Assembly (NCBI RefSeq): GCF_900890425.1
Contig: NZ_CAAHFG010000001.1
Span: forward strand, 2,170,001-2,234,000
Length of the DNA: 64,000 bases
Source of the DNA: Pontiella desulfatans
GTDB taxonomy: Bacteria; Verrucomicrobiota; Kiritimatiellia; Kiritimatiellales; Pontiellaceae
Direction of reading: 5' to 3'
The first letter of the stretch is position 1. Every line of letters begins with the position of its first letter. The notes below the pieces were generated by a model, which did not search any database, had not been told where the DNA came from, and saw only the letters and a list, made by a program, of their open reading frames with translations. The position numbers and the translations under genes were made by a program. This document shows positions 7,899 to 16,783 of this stretch, one piece after another.

Positions 7899-9467
7899 AC
7901 ATCCGAGTTTTGATTGTTCATGCGGCTTGCCGGAGGAGCTCGACCCACATGTCGGGGTAGAGCCTCTTGCCTTTGAGGCAGGCGATCGCGACGGGCGGAT
8001 GCCCGCCGAGGCTGCCGTGCGGGCGCATGAAGTTGTAGTAGGCGACGAAGAGCGTGGTGAGTGCCGTGGCTCCGTCGAAGCTCTTGAAGCCGGCGCGGGG
8101 TCGCGTGTGGTATTTATAGGTGCGGTTGAGCCGCTCGATGAGCTGCTTGTAGACGCGGTAGGTCTCGCTTTCGGGATCGAGGTTCTTGAGTCCGATGACG
8201 GTACGTTTATTCAGGACTGCTTCGCCTCCGGCCACCACGGCGGCGGTGTTGTAGGCGACGGTGGCGCTGTCGTAGGACGGCAGGCCGTCGGTGACGAGTT
8301 CGAAGGCTTCGGCCCGGGGCGCGTCCGGCGGGCCGCACATGCTTTGGATGAGTCCGAGCGCCGGTTCGGCCCCACGGGTTTCGGAGAGGTTGTAGCCGCA
8401 GATGGCCCGCCGTGTTTCGGTGATGACGAGCCAGGTGTAGCGGGTTTTCCCGCCGATCTTGATGTAGGTTTCGTCCGCCGCGCAGGTTCCTTCGGGAACG
8501 GGACTGTTTTCATCGGTGAAGTCGGCGAGCTGGCAGGCTGCGGCCTTGATGTAGTTGACGACGGTCTGGTGCGAGATGCGGATCCCGAAGACGCGTTCGA
8601 GCGCCTGGGCGGTGAGCCTTGCGCTGAGTCCGAGGCTGATGGAGAAGGTGAGGCAGAGTCCGAGGGTATGCAGGCTGTGGTGGATGCGGTTGAGATCGAC
8701 CGGGGCGTCTTCGGGGCGTTTGAGCGGAAGGTCTTGCGAGGCGAAGTGGTATTCGCGGAAGAGGTAGCGCAGCTTGAACTGGCTGGTGTTTCCGGCTTTG
8801 CGCATGGCGTGCTCTTCGGGCGTGAGCTGGGCGAGGTTCCGTACGTAGACGGGGCAGTGGTCGTTCGGGCACTTGAAGGCGGTGCACAGGCCATCCTCCT
8901 TCCATCGAAAGAGTGCATAGCCGCAATGCGGGCACCAGTAGCGCGCCTTGCTTTCGCGCCGGGGCTTGTCGGTTGGCGAAGTCCTTTTGCAGATCTTGCA
9001 CTGAACCTGCGACCCAAGCTTTCCGTTGTTGAGGTAGAGATAGCGCACGGGGGCATGGCAGTGCCGGCATCGGCATTTTTCAGGCGGCATGGGCGAACCC
9101 GTCCGACGCGCTACCTTGGCGATTGTTTTTCCCGTGGCGCGCAAATGGTCGGCCTGAAGCTCCTCCCAGTCCTTTTGCGGTGCGTGCGGCAGCAATGGTT
9201 CGCATAGCGGCGGTTGAGGATCGACCCGGAACTGGCGATAGTGCGGAGGCCGCACTTCCTGCGGCTTGAGTTCGATATCCTGCCTTGAACCGTTGAGTAC
9301 TTCGAGCAGCACCGGCACCACCGAAGCCAGATCGTTGTAGGTAAGCTTGCGACATACCCAGCGAAGCAGTTTCCTTAGATCATTTTTCATGGGGTCTTCC
9401 CTGTTTTTTTTGCGTGCGGCAAAAGGGCTTGGAACGACCCCATCTTATCCAATCAAAACTCGGGATA
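7899..9467 (-). mobile_element. DDE insertion sequence with short inverted repeats
   Basis: One transposase gene is bounded by ATCCGAGTTTTGATTG on the left (from 7899) and the inverted CAATCAAAACTCGGGAT on the right (to about 9467). These matching ends mark an insertion sequence of about 1.57 kb. I could not find a target duplication, so the exact outer limits are uncertain. Confidence 0.65.
7918..9390 (-). CDS. DDE transposase with zinc-ribbon N-terminus (rve-like, near IS6/IS240)
   Basis: The 490-residue protein has a basic N-terminal region, then two clusters of CxxC motifs (CRCRHCH with CKICKR, and YWCPHCG with KCPNDHC) that should bind zinc and DNA. A helix-turn-helix-like stretch follows (SARLTAQALERVFGIRISHQ). 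The catalytic domain shows a first Asp in CAADETYIKIGG, a second in VTDGLPSYDSA, and a Glu in the QLIERLNRTYK region. The C-terminal YNFMRPHGSLGG is typical of the rve fold. The frame is intact and enclosed by inverted repeats, so it may be functional. The exact IS family name is uncertain. Confidence 0.8.
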   Translation of the reverse strand: MKNDLRKLLRWVCRKLTYNDLASVVPVLLEVLNGSRQDIELKPQEVRPPHYRQFRVDPQPPLCEPLLPHAPQKDWEELQADHLRATGKTIAKVARRTGSPMPPEKCRCRHCHAPVRYLYLNNGKLGSQVQCKICKRTSPTDKPRRESKARYWCPHCGYALFRWKEDGLCTAFKCPNDHCPVYVRNLAQLTPEEHAMRKAGNTSQFKLRYLFREYHFASQDLPLKRPEDAPVDLNRIHHSLHTLGLCLTFSISLGLSARLTAQALERVFGIRISHQTVVNYIKAAACQLADFTDENSPVPEGTCAADETYIKIGGKTRYTWLVITETRRAICGYNLSETRGAEPALGLIQSMCGPPDAPRAEAFELVTDGLPSYDSATVAYNTAAVVAGGEAVLNKRTVIGLKNLDPESETYRVYKQLIERLNRTYKYHTRPRAGFKSFDGATALTTLFVAYYNFMRPHGSLGGHPPVAIACLKGKRLYPDMWVELLRQAA

Positions 9468-9577
9468 AAACAGGGGAGAAGACGCCGAAGGCATCAACCC
9501 CCAATCAAGAGAAGTAGTTTAGAGATGAAAACGAAGAGAAAACTGACCAGAAACAGATAAATAAAAAGGAGAGAAAG

Positions 9578-10189
9578 ATGAAACAATACATTCTGGCAGC
9601 TATTACGATGGCTGCTTTGGCCGGCTCTGCAACAGCGGGGCTGATTTGGTCAGAAAACTGGAATGATGTTACCACGGGGGCAGGCCCCACTCTGGATGCA
9701 GAATGGAGCTACAACGGCACCGCGACGGCGTATGCCGGCACATCCGGGCCGGATGAATCTGTGGCCGTCTGGGGACGAAAAACTTCGACGCTGGATCGCT
9801 TTACAGATGTCACATCCTTTGTAGATGCCACGAACAACAAGTTACAAATCAAAGCAGCAGTTCAGGCTACCGGACTGGAGTCAGCAGAGGGAGATACCGG
9901 CTGGATTAAGTACACCAAAGATTCGGGATCCAACTGGTCTACGCTTGCCACCTACACCGACAACCATGCAGACTGGATCAATGAGTCGTTTGATCTCAAT
10001 GTTTCCACATGGACTGCCGGTGAGCTTGCCGGGTTCGGCATTCGCTTTGAACAGGTTGGGTCTCAATTTAACGACAACCTTCGCACAGATGACATCAGCA
10101 TCAGCTCTGTTCCGGAACCGGCCACCATTGGGATGGTTTCTCTTGCAGGCGCAGCGCTGCTGTTTATTCGCCGGCGCATCATAAAATAA
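9578..10189 (+). CDS. PEP-CTERM sorting domain protein
   Basis: The 203-residue exported protein has a signal peptide (MKQYILAAITMAALAGSATA) and ends with VPEPATIGMVSLAGAALL plus a basic FIRRRIIK tail. This is a textbook PEP-CTERM signal, recognised by an exosortase for surface sorting. No exosortase is in the window. The middle is a beta-rich, Ser/Thr/Asp-rich segment that looks like a jelly-roll lectin-type domain (GFGIRFEQVGS, LRTDDISIS). AAAAAGGAGAG lies before the ATG and an intrinsic terminator follows directly. It stands alone on the plus strand, just right of the insertion-sequence cluster. Confidence 0.88.
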   Translation: MKQYILAAITMAALAGSATAGLIWSENWNDVTTGAGPTLDAEWSYNGTATAYAGTSGPDESVAVWGRKTSTLDRFTDVTSFVDATNNKLQIKAAVQATGLESAEGDTGWIKYTKDSGSNWSTLATYTDNHADWINESFDLNVSTWTAGELAGFGIRFEQVGSQFNDNLRTDDISISSVPEPATIGMVSLAGAALLFIRRRIIK

Positions 10190-10209
10190 AAGAGTGAGCA
10201 CATCTGCTT

Positions 10210-10236
10210 AAAGGCCGCCAACCGGCAGCCTTTTTT
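10210..10236 (+). terminator. Intrinsic terminator of the PEP-CTERM gene
   Basis: AAGGCCGCC and GGCAGCCTT form a stem around AACC with one mismatch, followed by six T residues. It is 20 bp after the stop codon. Confidence 0.8.
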
Positions 10237-10271
10237 ATGCCCCTATCTCCAAGCTTTGCGAGAAATGGATT

Positions 10272-10372
10272 TTCCAATGCCTGGAAGAAAATCTTCCAAG
10301 GGTTGGAAACGCGACCAGGACGTCGCGTCTACAGGTTCCAATGATTGGAAAAAATGATTCCAGACATTGGAA
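10272..10372. repeat. Cluster of four TTCCAA-N3-TTGGAA palindromes
   Basis: The 15-bp units are TTCCAATGCCTGGAA (10272), TTCCAAGGGTTGGAA (10294), TTCCAATGATTGGAA (10336) and TTCCAGACATTGGAA (10358). Between the second and third lies a GCGAC/GTCGC hairpin. Single copies occur elsewhere, even inside genes (15969, 17466, 40296, 41370). The rest of this 370-bp intergenic stretch holds the terminator and the hairpins at 10484-10558. Confidence 0.85.
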
Positions 10373-10483
10373 GCCGACTGGAGAAGAATGTGCCACAAGA
10401 GATCTCAAAGAAAACAAAGCGGGGCCGCAATTTTCCTTTGCGTTCTATGCGCTCTTTCGCGGCTATCCATTGTTCCAAGGCTC

Positions 10484-10558
10484 CGGCAGGCGGGACGCCT
10501 GCGGTACAGATTTTTCCGATACGTATCGCAGGCGGCGCGCCCGGCGGTCACGCCCTAC
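10484..10558. repeat. Hairpin-type intergenic repeat
   Basis: GCAGGCGGGACGCCTGC and a second GCAGGCGGCGCGCCCGGCGG segment give strong GC-rich hairpins just beyond the stop codon of the sulfatase. They may act as its transcription end or RNA stabiliser. Confidence 0.5.
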
Positions 10559-13426
10559 CTACTCAAACCGCAGGCGGAGGTAGGCGAGAGAATTGGTGGC
10601 GATGATGCGGAATGTTTCCTGAACGGTGTTGCTGCTGGCGGGGTTCGGCCCGTCGATCAAAGTGGCCGAGGCGTTGCTCCACAACCCGGTCGTCAGCGAC
10701 CCGGTTTCTTCCATGGCCGCCGCGGGGAACGTCAGGTTATTTTCCCCGACGGTTCCGGTGCGACGGTTGAAGGTCAGGTCGAGATGGCCGGAAGTAATTT
10801 CATTCATGTTCCAATTGAGTGCATTCGTGAGGGCAGACGATTCATCGGGCGGCAGGCCGAGCATGAATTCGTTGTAGTTATCAATGCCGTCGTTGTCGGC
10901 GTCGGTTCCGGGAAACTCCGCCTCGACCCACTCGGCCAGATTGGTCGACTCATTGATGACGTGCTGCGCCGGGTCGGTAATATTGATATAATACGTTGCG
11001 TTTGAGCTCCACTTAGAAGCATCGGTGACCAGATCAAATTCGGCGACCGTATTGGTGTAGAAATCATATAAACGCGCTGCCTCGGCGGGGTGGCTTCCGT
11101 AAAGATCGGTGGTTTCGCTGATGTCGGAGAGAATGTGATAAAGCTCCGGCGGAGTGGGCTCGTTTTTATCGAGGTCAATCAGCTTCCACTCGTTGTCGCG
11201 CGCGACCCATTTATCGTTGTGCCACCAAAGCACAATGTCATTCGGAGGAGTTCCTGTCTGCCCGGTCACGGCAGCCATCAGGTTGTTGCCATCGACAATG
11301 TCGTTGGTTGTGAAACTGCCTCCGGCCAGTTCGACCGCGGTCGGCATCAGATCAAGGCCGGACACGACAAAATCATAGCTGATTCCGGCCGGCACCTGCC
11401 CTTTCCACTGCATGCAGAATGGAACGCGAATGCCGCCGTCCCACAACTCGCCCTTCTCTCCCCGCAACGGGGTGTTCTCCGAGCCGTTTCCGGATGGAAT
11501 ACCTCCGTTATCGCTATAGAAAACAATCAGTGTTTTTTCCATCAGCCCATTAGTGCGGACTGCGTCAAGAATGTCGCCGACGGCCAGATCCATTGAGTAG
11601 ACCATGCTCACCAGTTTCTCGCGCAGGGTCAGCTCCGATGCATTCTTTCCGAACAGGATCTGCGAGTGTTCATCGGACGCGGTCATCGGGCCGTGCGGCG
11701 CGTTGAACGGAACGTAAAGGAAGAATGGCTTCGCCTGCCCTGAGCCAGCCGAAGGGTGCGCGTGGCGGTTGATGAATGAGACGGCCTCGCGGCCGAAGGC
11801 ATCGGTGATATACTCGTCTTCGCGCTCCACCGGAAACATGCCGCGCATGATGCGGCGGTTCAGGTTTTCGTTGTCATTTTCGCCGGGATAGTAACTGGTG
11901 GCGCCGTTGTTGAAGCCGAAGAATTCGTCGAAGCCGCGGTGCGGCGGATAGTGCTCGCGCGATTCGCCGCCGTGCCATTTGCCGATCATGCAGGTGGCGT
12001 AGCCGAGATCCTGCATTCGGTGGCCGAAGCAGGTCATGCCGACCGGAATGCCGTCGTGCAGGACCTCGCCGGGGTTTTCCGGATCTTCCATGTGCCAGGT
12101 GGCGGGTGTGTCGTGCAACGCAAAGCGGTTCTGGTACTGCCCGGTCATCAGTCCGCCGCGCGACGGCGAGCAGACCGGCCCGTTGGCGTACCCAGCGGTG
12201 AAGACGGCCCCGTTGTTTGCAATCGAGTCGATATGCGGTGTGACGATGTCGGCCGAACCCAGCGGCTGGAACCCGGCATCTGCGTAACCGAGGTCATCGG
12301 CGAACAGGATGATCACGTTCGGCTTGGCCACAGCCACCGTGTTGGTTTCGCGAACCCAAATGAATCCCTGTGTATAAAGCGTGTTGGTTGTCCATTCCAG
12401 ACCGGCCGATAGGGTCGGCAGGTTGACTGCTGAAAACATTCCGGTAATGGCGCCGTTGATGTTGCCTTCGAACAGATCAAACGCATCGCCCGCCGCCAGC
12501 GGATCGCTCCCCGGAACGAGCACGACATTGAGCGTTCCATCGCAGACAACGGCAGCGTCGGTTTTCAGTTGGTCGGCGCTGCGCAGGGCTCCGGACTTGC
12601 TGATTTCCATATACGAATCGGATGACGCGCCAAAGACCGCATTGGAGCCGGCGGGCAGCTGTATCAGATCCGTCGCCGCACCGTTCGTCAGCGCAAGACC
12701 AACAGAAAGATCGTAAGTCGGAGCAGTATAGACCGTTTCTGCCGTATAGTTGATGGGCATGCTTTTTAGAGTGCACCACGATGTATTCGATGCACCGCTG
12801 TTGGGAACGATCGTGTTAACCGAATAAGTAACTTCAATGGACGAAATACTGTCGTAGGTCAGTCCACCAGCGGCAAACGGATCCGTATCCCACGAAAGAG
12901 CGGTGTTGAATGAGGCAACCGCATCGGCGATCACGGCATTGTTCATCGCCGAGCTCCCCTTGCGGCTTCCATCCAGGATGGTGGCCGTTCCACTGGTGGC
13001 GCTGAATGTGGCTCCCGTGGTTGTAATGGTGATAGTGTAGAACGCGTCAATCTGTGTTAAGGGATCAAGGTTTGCAGTACTGGCAAGAACAATACTGCCA
13101 CTGACAAAGTCAGGGGTAATCGCCGTTAGTTTCGTGGTGGCGGGATTATAGTCAGGATCGGAAGTAACGGCAGTGTCGTTAAGGAGGTTGGGTTTGATCA
13201 ACGACACGCTGAAATCATCTCCAGCCACACTTGCAGCAGTAGATGCCCACTGCAGTCCATCATTATTGTATTTGATCAGATTAATACCGGATGTCGGCAA
13301 TGCGGGATCACAGGGATCACTGCTAAAAATAGAAACCTCCAATAGACTGGACACATTGATCTCTCCGGCGAACACAGTCGCTGCGAAACCAAAAATTAAA
13401 ACTGACAACGCTTTTCTCATTCCCAT
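10559..13426 (-). CDS. Large exported S1 sulfatase with N-terminal beta domain and C-terminal repeat module
   Basis: The ATG at 13426 (an alternative is at 13420) gives 955 residues starting with a signal peptide (KALSVLIFGFAATVFAG). Residues 22-400 are beta-rich and carry no motif I recognise; the last part resembles the tails of autotransporter-like adhesins. The sulfatase domain starts at KPNVIILFADDLGYAD. Its formylglycine motif is CSPSR with Cys419, and it contains GKWHGG and YSDNGG. The C-terminus has a calcium-loop-like DADNDGIDNYNEF and a final beta module. An eight-residue in-frame insert (HPSAGSGQA, DNA 11733-11758) comes from a dispersed repeat. S1 sulfatases hydrolyse sulfate esters after Cys is converted to formylglycine. 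The substrate is unknown. Confidence 0.87.
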   Translation of the reverse strand: MGMRKALSVLIFGFAATVFAGEINVSSLLEVSIFSSDPCDPALPTSGINLIKYNNDGLQWASTAASVAGDDFSVSLIKPNLLNDTAVTSDPDYNPATTKLTAITPDFVSGSIVLASTANLDPLTQIDAFYTITITTTGATFSATSGTATILDGSRKGSSAMNNAVIADAVASFNTALSWDTDPFAAGGLTYDSISSIEVTYSVNTIVPNSGASNTSWCTLKSMPINYTAETVYTAPTYDLSVGLALTNGAATDLIQLPAGSNAVFGASSDSYMEISKSGALRSADQLKTDAAVVCDGTLNVVLVPGSDPLAAGDAFDLFEGNINGAITGMFSAVNLPTLSAGLEWTTNTLYTQGFIWVRETNTVAVAKPNVIILFADDLGYADAGFQPLGSADIVTPHIDSIANNGAVFTAGYANGPVCSPSRGGLMTGQYQNRFALHDTPATWHMEDPENPGEVLHDGIPVGMTCFGHRMQDLGYATCMIGKWHGGESREHYPPHRGFDEFFGFNNGATSYYPGENDNENLNRRIMRGMFPVEREDEYITDAFGREAVSFINRHAHPSAGSGQAKPFFLYVPFNAPHGPMTASDEHSQILFGKNASELTLREKLVSMVYSMDLAVGDILDAVRTNGLMEKTLIVFYSDNGGIPSGNGSENTPLRGEKGELWDGGIRVPFCMQWKGQVPAGISYDFVVSGLDLMPTAVELAGGSFTTNDIVDGNNLMAAVTGQTGTPPNDIVLWWHNDKWVARDNEWKLIDLDKNEPTPPELYHILSDISETTDLYGSHPAEAARLYDFYTNTVAEFDLVTDASKWSSNATYYINITDPAQHVINESTNLAEWVEAEFPGTDADNDGIDNYNEFMLGLPPDESSALTNALNWNMNEITSGHLDLTFNRRTGTVGENNLTFPAAAMEETGSLTTGLWSNASATLIDGPNPASSNTVQETFRIIATNSLAYLRLRFE

Positions 13427-13488
13427 TTTCCCATCAACGACCCACCCCGGCCTGCGCCCCCCTCCACTGGAGGGGAATTTACAGTTGT

Positions 13489-13545
13489 TTGTGGCGCAGA
13501 CACTCCTGTCTGTGCAAACGGGCAGACAAGAGTGTCTGCCCCACA
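13489..13545. repeat. Palindromic intergenic repeat (CAGACACTC type)
   Basis: GGCGCAGACACTCCTGTCTG and GGGCAGACAAGAGTGTCTGCC form nested hairpins between two sulfatase genes. It may serve as an RNA stabiliser or terminator for the upstream operon. Confidence 0.55.
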
Positions 13546-13550
13546 GTTGC

Positions 13551-15293
13551 CTATTTAATCTTCGCCTTCTTCTCCGCGTCACTCATCACGCCGTCGTTGT
13601 TGGTGTCTTTTTTATGGAACCACTGGGTGGAGTGTTCGCGATTGAATGCATTGCCTTTTGTCTTGGCGCGTTTTTCGGCCTGAATCAGGTGCTCTTCCAA
13701 AGTCACTCCTACGGCAGACGACACAACGGGTGCCGCCGGTTTTTTCGGCGCGGCTTTCGGTTTTGCCTTTGCCGCTTTTTTAGCATGACCGCGTTTGTAG
13801 ATCTCAGGCTGGGATTTGCGCACCTTCACGTCGGCATCGAGCTTAGCAAGGTATTCGCCCACGGCGGCCTTGTTGTCGCGATCTCCATAGATCTCCAGCA
13901 TAGGATCGTTACAGGACTTCATGGTGGCGACCATCTGCGCCTGGTGCTTCTGAACCAGCGATTTGTATTCGGGATGATCAATCAGGTTGTTGAGCCCATC
14001 AGCATCTTTGTTCACGTCAAAGAACTGCTCCGGCACACTGTAGGTGAACAGGTCGGCACGCTGCTGCATATACGCGTCGCCTTCTTTGGCCAGACGGAAC
14101 ATTTCGGCCGTAGTGGCCATACCCTTGGTGGCAGTGGCGAACTTGCGCTCGCCATCCGACCAGAGGTTGCAGATGTAGGTGTGATCCTTCGACGTGATGC
14201 CGCGCATCGGCTGGCGGTTACCGCCGACGTTTTCTTCGTACATCACATAAACAAACTCACGGTTGTCCTGCTTTCCGCCGTTCAAGATGGAGGCCAGCGA
14301 ACGTCCGTCCAGTCCGGAGGGTTCTTCGATGCCGACGGCCTCGAGCAGTGTCGGCTGAATATCGACCGTGCCGACCACGTGCTCGTCATCGGCGGTTCCG
14401 CCCTTCGTGACGCCCGGCCAGCGAACCATCAGCGGAGTGTGCGTGCTGTGGTAGTACATCGCGGTCTTGGCAAAAGGGAACGGCATGCCGTGGTCGGAGA
14501 AAAAGACGACCAGCGTGTTATCCCAGACTCCGGTGTCTTTTAACGCCTTCATGATCATTCCAAACGAATCATCGGCGCGGCGGACGCTGTTGTAGTAGGC
14601 GGTCACTTCCTGGCGCGAAAGCGGTGTGTCCGGGAGGAACGCAGGCATGGTGATTTCGTCATCCTTGAAAATGCGGCTCGGCGGGTTGCCTCTGTCCGCT
14701 CCGAGTTCGGTAACCACTTTTCCGCGTTTGTGACTGAACCGATAGAGCGCGGTGTGCGGGTCGTGAATATCAATGGAGTAGAAAAACGGTTTGCCCGCTT
14801 TCTGCGCAGCCTCAACACCTTTCTTCGTGTATTCATAGAAGCTGTCGGGATGGCGGATATTAATCCGCTTTTCTTTCAACTCGTCATCCCAGTTGATGTC
14901 CCATGCGGGGTACGGGAAATACGGCATCGAGTGCGACGACTTACCGCGAATCATGGTGAAATATCCGTTATCGCGAAGTATTTCCGGTGTGGTTTTGTAG
15001 GTAACACTTTCGCGAGGAACAGCGTAGAACCCTTCGACGCCGCTGTTGAACATATAGCGCCCGGTCATCACGGTATTGCGCGAAGGAATACAACTCGTTG
15101 CATGCACATGAGCATGCTTAAACCGAAAACCGTCCCTGGCAAATGAATCCATGTTCGGCGTCGTGTCCGGCATCGTGCAGCCGTACACCCCGACCGAATC
15201 ACAGTTCATGTCATCTACCGTCAGAACCAGAATATTCATTTTGGCCTGCGCGCAGAATGCAACAGCCACCATCATCAGTATCATTTTTTTCAT
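13551..15293 (-). CDS. Exported S1 sulfatase with calcium-loop tail
   Basis: The 580-residue protein has a signal peptide ending near FCAQA and a sulfatase domain opening with MNILVLTVDDMNCDSVG. The formylglycine motif is CIPSR, Cys68, and the metal motif FFSDHGMPF is present. The overall pattern resembles sulfamidase/heparan-type members, which is a guess at substrate class. After residue 485 comes an Ala/Lys/Pro-rich linker and a tail TQWFHKKDTNNDGVMSDAE with a DxNxDGxxxxxE loop, like those of two neighbours. The start ATG overlaps the stop codon of the upstream sulfatase by one base (TGATG), so the two are translationally coupled. This is the last gene of a four-sulfatase run. Confidence 0.9.
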   Translation of the reverse strand: MKKMILMMVAVAFCAQAKMNILVLTVDDMNCDSVGVYGCTMPDTTPNMDSFARDGFRFKHAHVHATSCIPSRNTVMTGRYMFNSGVEGFYAVPRESVTYKTTPEILRDNGYFTMIRGKSSHSMPYFPYPAWDINWDDELKEKRINIRHPDSFYEYTKKGVEAAQKAGKPFFYSIDIHDPHTALYRFSHKRGKVVTELGADRGNPPSRIFKDDEITMPAFLPDTPLSRQEVTAYYNSVRRADDSFGMIMKALKDTGVWDNTLVVFFSDHGMPFPFAKTAMYYHSTHTPLMVRWPGVTKGGTADDEHVVGTVDIQPTLLEAVGIEEPSGLDGRSLASILNGGKQDNREFVYVMYEENVGGNRQPMRGITSKDHTYICNLWSDGERKFATATKGMATTAEMFRLAKEGDAYMQQRADLFTYSVPEQFFDVNKDADGLNNLIDHPEYKSLVQKHQAQMVATMKSCNDPMLEIYGDRDNKAAVGEYLAKLDADVKVRKSQPEIYKRGHAKKAAKAKPKAAPKKPAAPVVSSAVGVTLEEHLIQAEKRAKTKGNAFNREHSTQWFHKKDTNNDGVMSDAEKKAKIK

Positions 15294-16771
15294 CAATTCA
15301 CCTTTCCATTACATTCTATCACACTCTCCCGGTGGCCGTTTCCAAACTCCCGGTTGCGGTTGCGCGGACCGCCGTGCCCCGCCATCGATTCCGGCTGGGC
15401 GCTATCCCACTCGTCAAACAGATTTTTGAGCATTTGCGCGCGCTCCGGCAGAGCATTCGATAGATCCTTCCATTCGCCGGGATCATCTTTCAGATTAAAC
15501 AGCTCGATGCGTTCTGTGCCCGTGCCGTCTTTTGAGTCATTCCAAAGCAGCTTCCAGTCTCCCTTGCGGATGCCGTAGTCATCGCCGCGCCGCCAATACA
15601 GCACCTCATGCGGACGCCCGACGTTTTTTCCGGTGAGATAAGGAATCAGATTCACACCGTCCAAATGAAGGCTCTGCGTCAGATCCGAACCGGAACTGAT
15701 GCCGATGGCCGTGGCAGCAATATCCAGGCTGCTGACCGGATGCGGATATTTTTTACCGGCCGGAATGGTGCCGGGCCAGCTCATTAGAAACGGCACACGC
15801 ACACCGCCTTCGTAGACATCGCCCTTGAAGCCGTTAAACGGCCCGGGGCTCGACATGGTGGTGGTTCCCCGCTTCCGGTGCGGCTGCGGCTTTGCAATCC
15901 CGTGCCCGCGCGGCGTACCATTATCGGTCAGGAAGACAAAAAGCGTATTTTCGGTCAGATTATTTTTTTCCAAACATTGGAAAACCTGCCCGACGCTGTC
16001 GTCGAGCGCCAAAACCATTGCAGCAAAGTATCGACGGTCCTCGTGGTGGACCTTCAGCTTTTTCAGCCGCTTGATGTCCTCTTCAGAAGCCTGCCACGGG
16101 TAATGCACAGCGTTGTGCGAGAGATAGAGGAAAAACGGCTTGTCTTTATTGCGCTCAATGAAGCCGGCCGCCTCTTCGCCATAGATGCGCGTGAGGTTTT
16201 CGCCGCGCTCCTGGATGGGCGGTTCAATTTCGCCGTTGCGCCGGATCGGCATCAGCGCCCGCTTCTTTTCGTTCGGGTTGGTGGACGACTTGAAATAGTC
16301 GTGCGAGCCCGTCACCGCGCCATAATAAAAATCGAATCCACGCGCGATGGGCAGTTCGTCCTTTTCGTGGCCGACGTGCCACTTGCCCAGCATGCCCGTT
16401 GTATAACCACGCGCCTTCAGCCGCTCCGCGATCGTCGGCTGATCGAGCGGAACGATAAATTTTTCTCCGTTGCCGTAGAACCCGAAGCGCTGCTGATAGA
16501 CCCCGGAAATAATCCCGGCGCGCGACGGCCCGCAAACCGACGCCGTCACATAGCCCTGTTCAAACCAGGTGCCCGACTTTGCCAGCCGGTCAATGTTCGG
16601 GGTGTGGATATCGTCAAACCCGTGATAGCCGACATCGCCCCAGCCCATATCATCGGCAAGGATGACCACGATGTTGGGCATTTCCGATTGCTGATTGGCG
16701 ATTGCCGATTGCTGATTAAAAAGCAAACAACAACTGCAAACCAGGCCGCCAAGAATGACATTCTTCACCAT
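15293..16771 (-). CDS. Exported S1 sulfatase
   Basis: The 492-residue enzyme opens the catalytic domain with MPNIVVILADDMGWGDVGYH. It has the formylglycine motif CGPSR (Cys80), GKWHVG, and FLTDNGTPRG for metal binding. AGGA lies eight bases before the ATG at 16771, and the gene begins 12 bp after its upstream neighbour, so it belongs to the same operon. The signal peptide is odd: its end (NQQSAIANQQSE) is encoded by degenerate GATTGCC/GATTGCT heptad repeats at about 16684-16725. A TTCCAAACATTGGAA palindrome lies inside the coding sequence at 15969. It is close in sequence to the genes at 16784, 20399 and 21890, so they probably arose by duplication. Confidence 0.92.
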   Translation of the reverse strand: MVKNVILGGLVCSCCLLFNQQSAIANQQSEMPNIVVILADDMGWGDVGYHGFDDIHTPNIDRLAKSGTWFEQGYVTASVCGPSRAGIISGVYQQRFGFYGNGEKFIVPLDQPTIAERLKARGYTTGMLGKWHVGHEKDELPIARGFDFYYGAVTGSHDYFKSSTNPNEKKRALMPIRRNGEIEPPIQERGENLTRIYGEEAAGFIERNKDKPFFLYLSHNAVHYPWQASEEDIKRLKKLKVHHEDRRYFAAMVLALDDSVGQVFQCLEKNNLTENTLFVFLTDNGTPRGHGIAKPQPHRKRGTTTMSSPGPFNGFKGDVYEGGVRVPFLMSWPGTIPAGKKYPHPVSSLDIAATAIGISSGSDLTQSLHLDGVNLIPYLTGKNVGRPHEVLYWRRGDDYGIRKGDWKLLWNDSKDGTGTERIELFNLKDDPGEWKDLSNALPERAQMLKNLFDEWDSAQPESMAGHGGPRNRNREFGNGHRESVIECNGKVN

Positions 16772-16783
16772 TTAAAAATCCTG

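Noticed and set aside
7927-9207. Long plus-strand open frame of 426 codons opposite the DDE transposase
   Set aside because: It is an antisense shadow in GC-rich DNA. The minus-strand protein has zinc-ribbon and DDE motifs, while this one has only low-complexity Gly/Val/Glu sequence.
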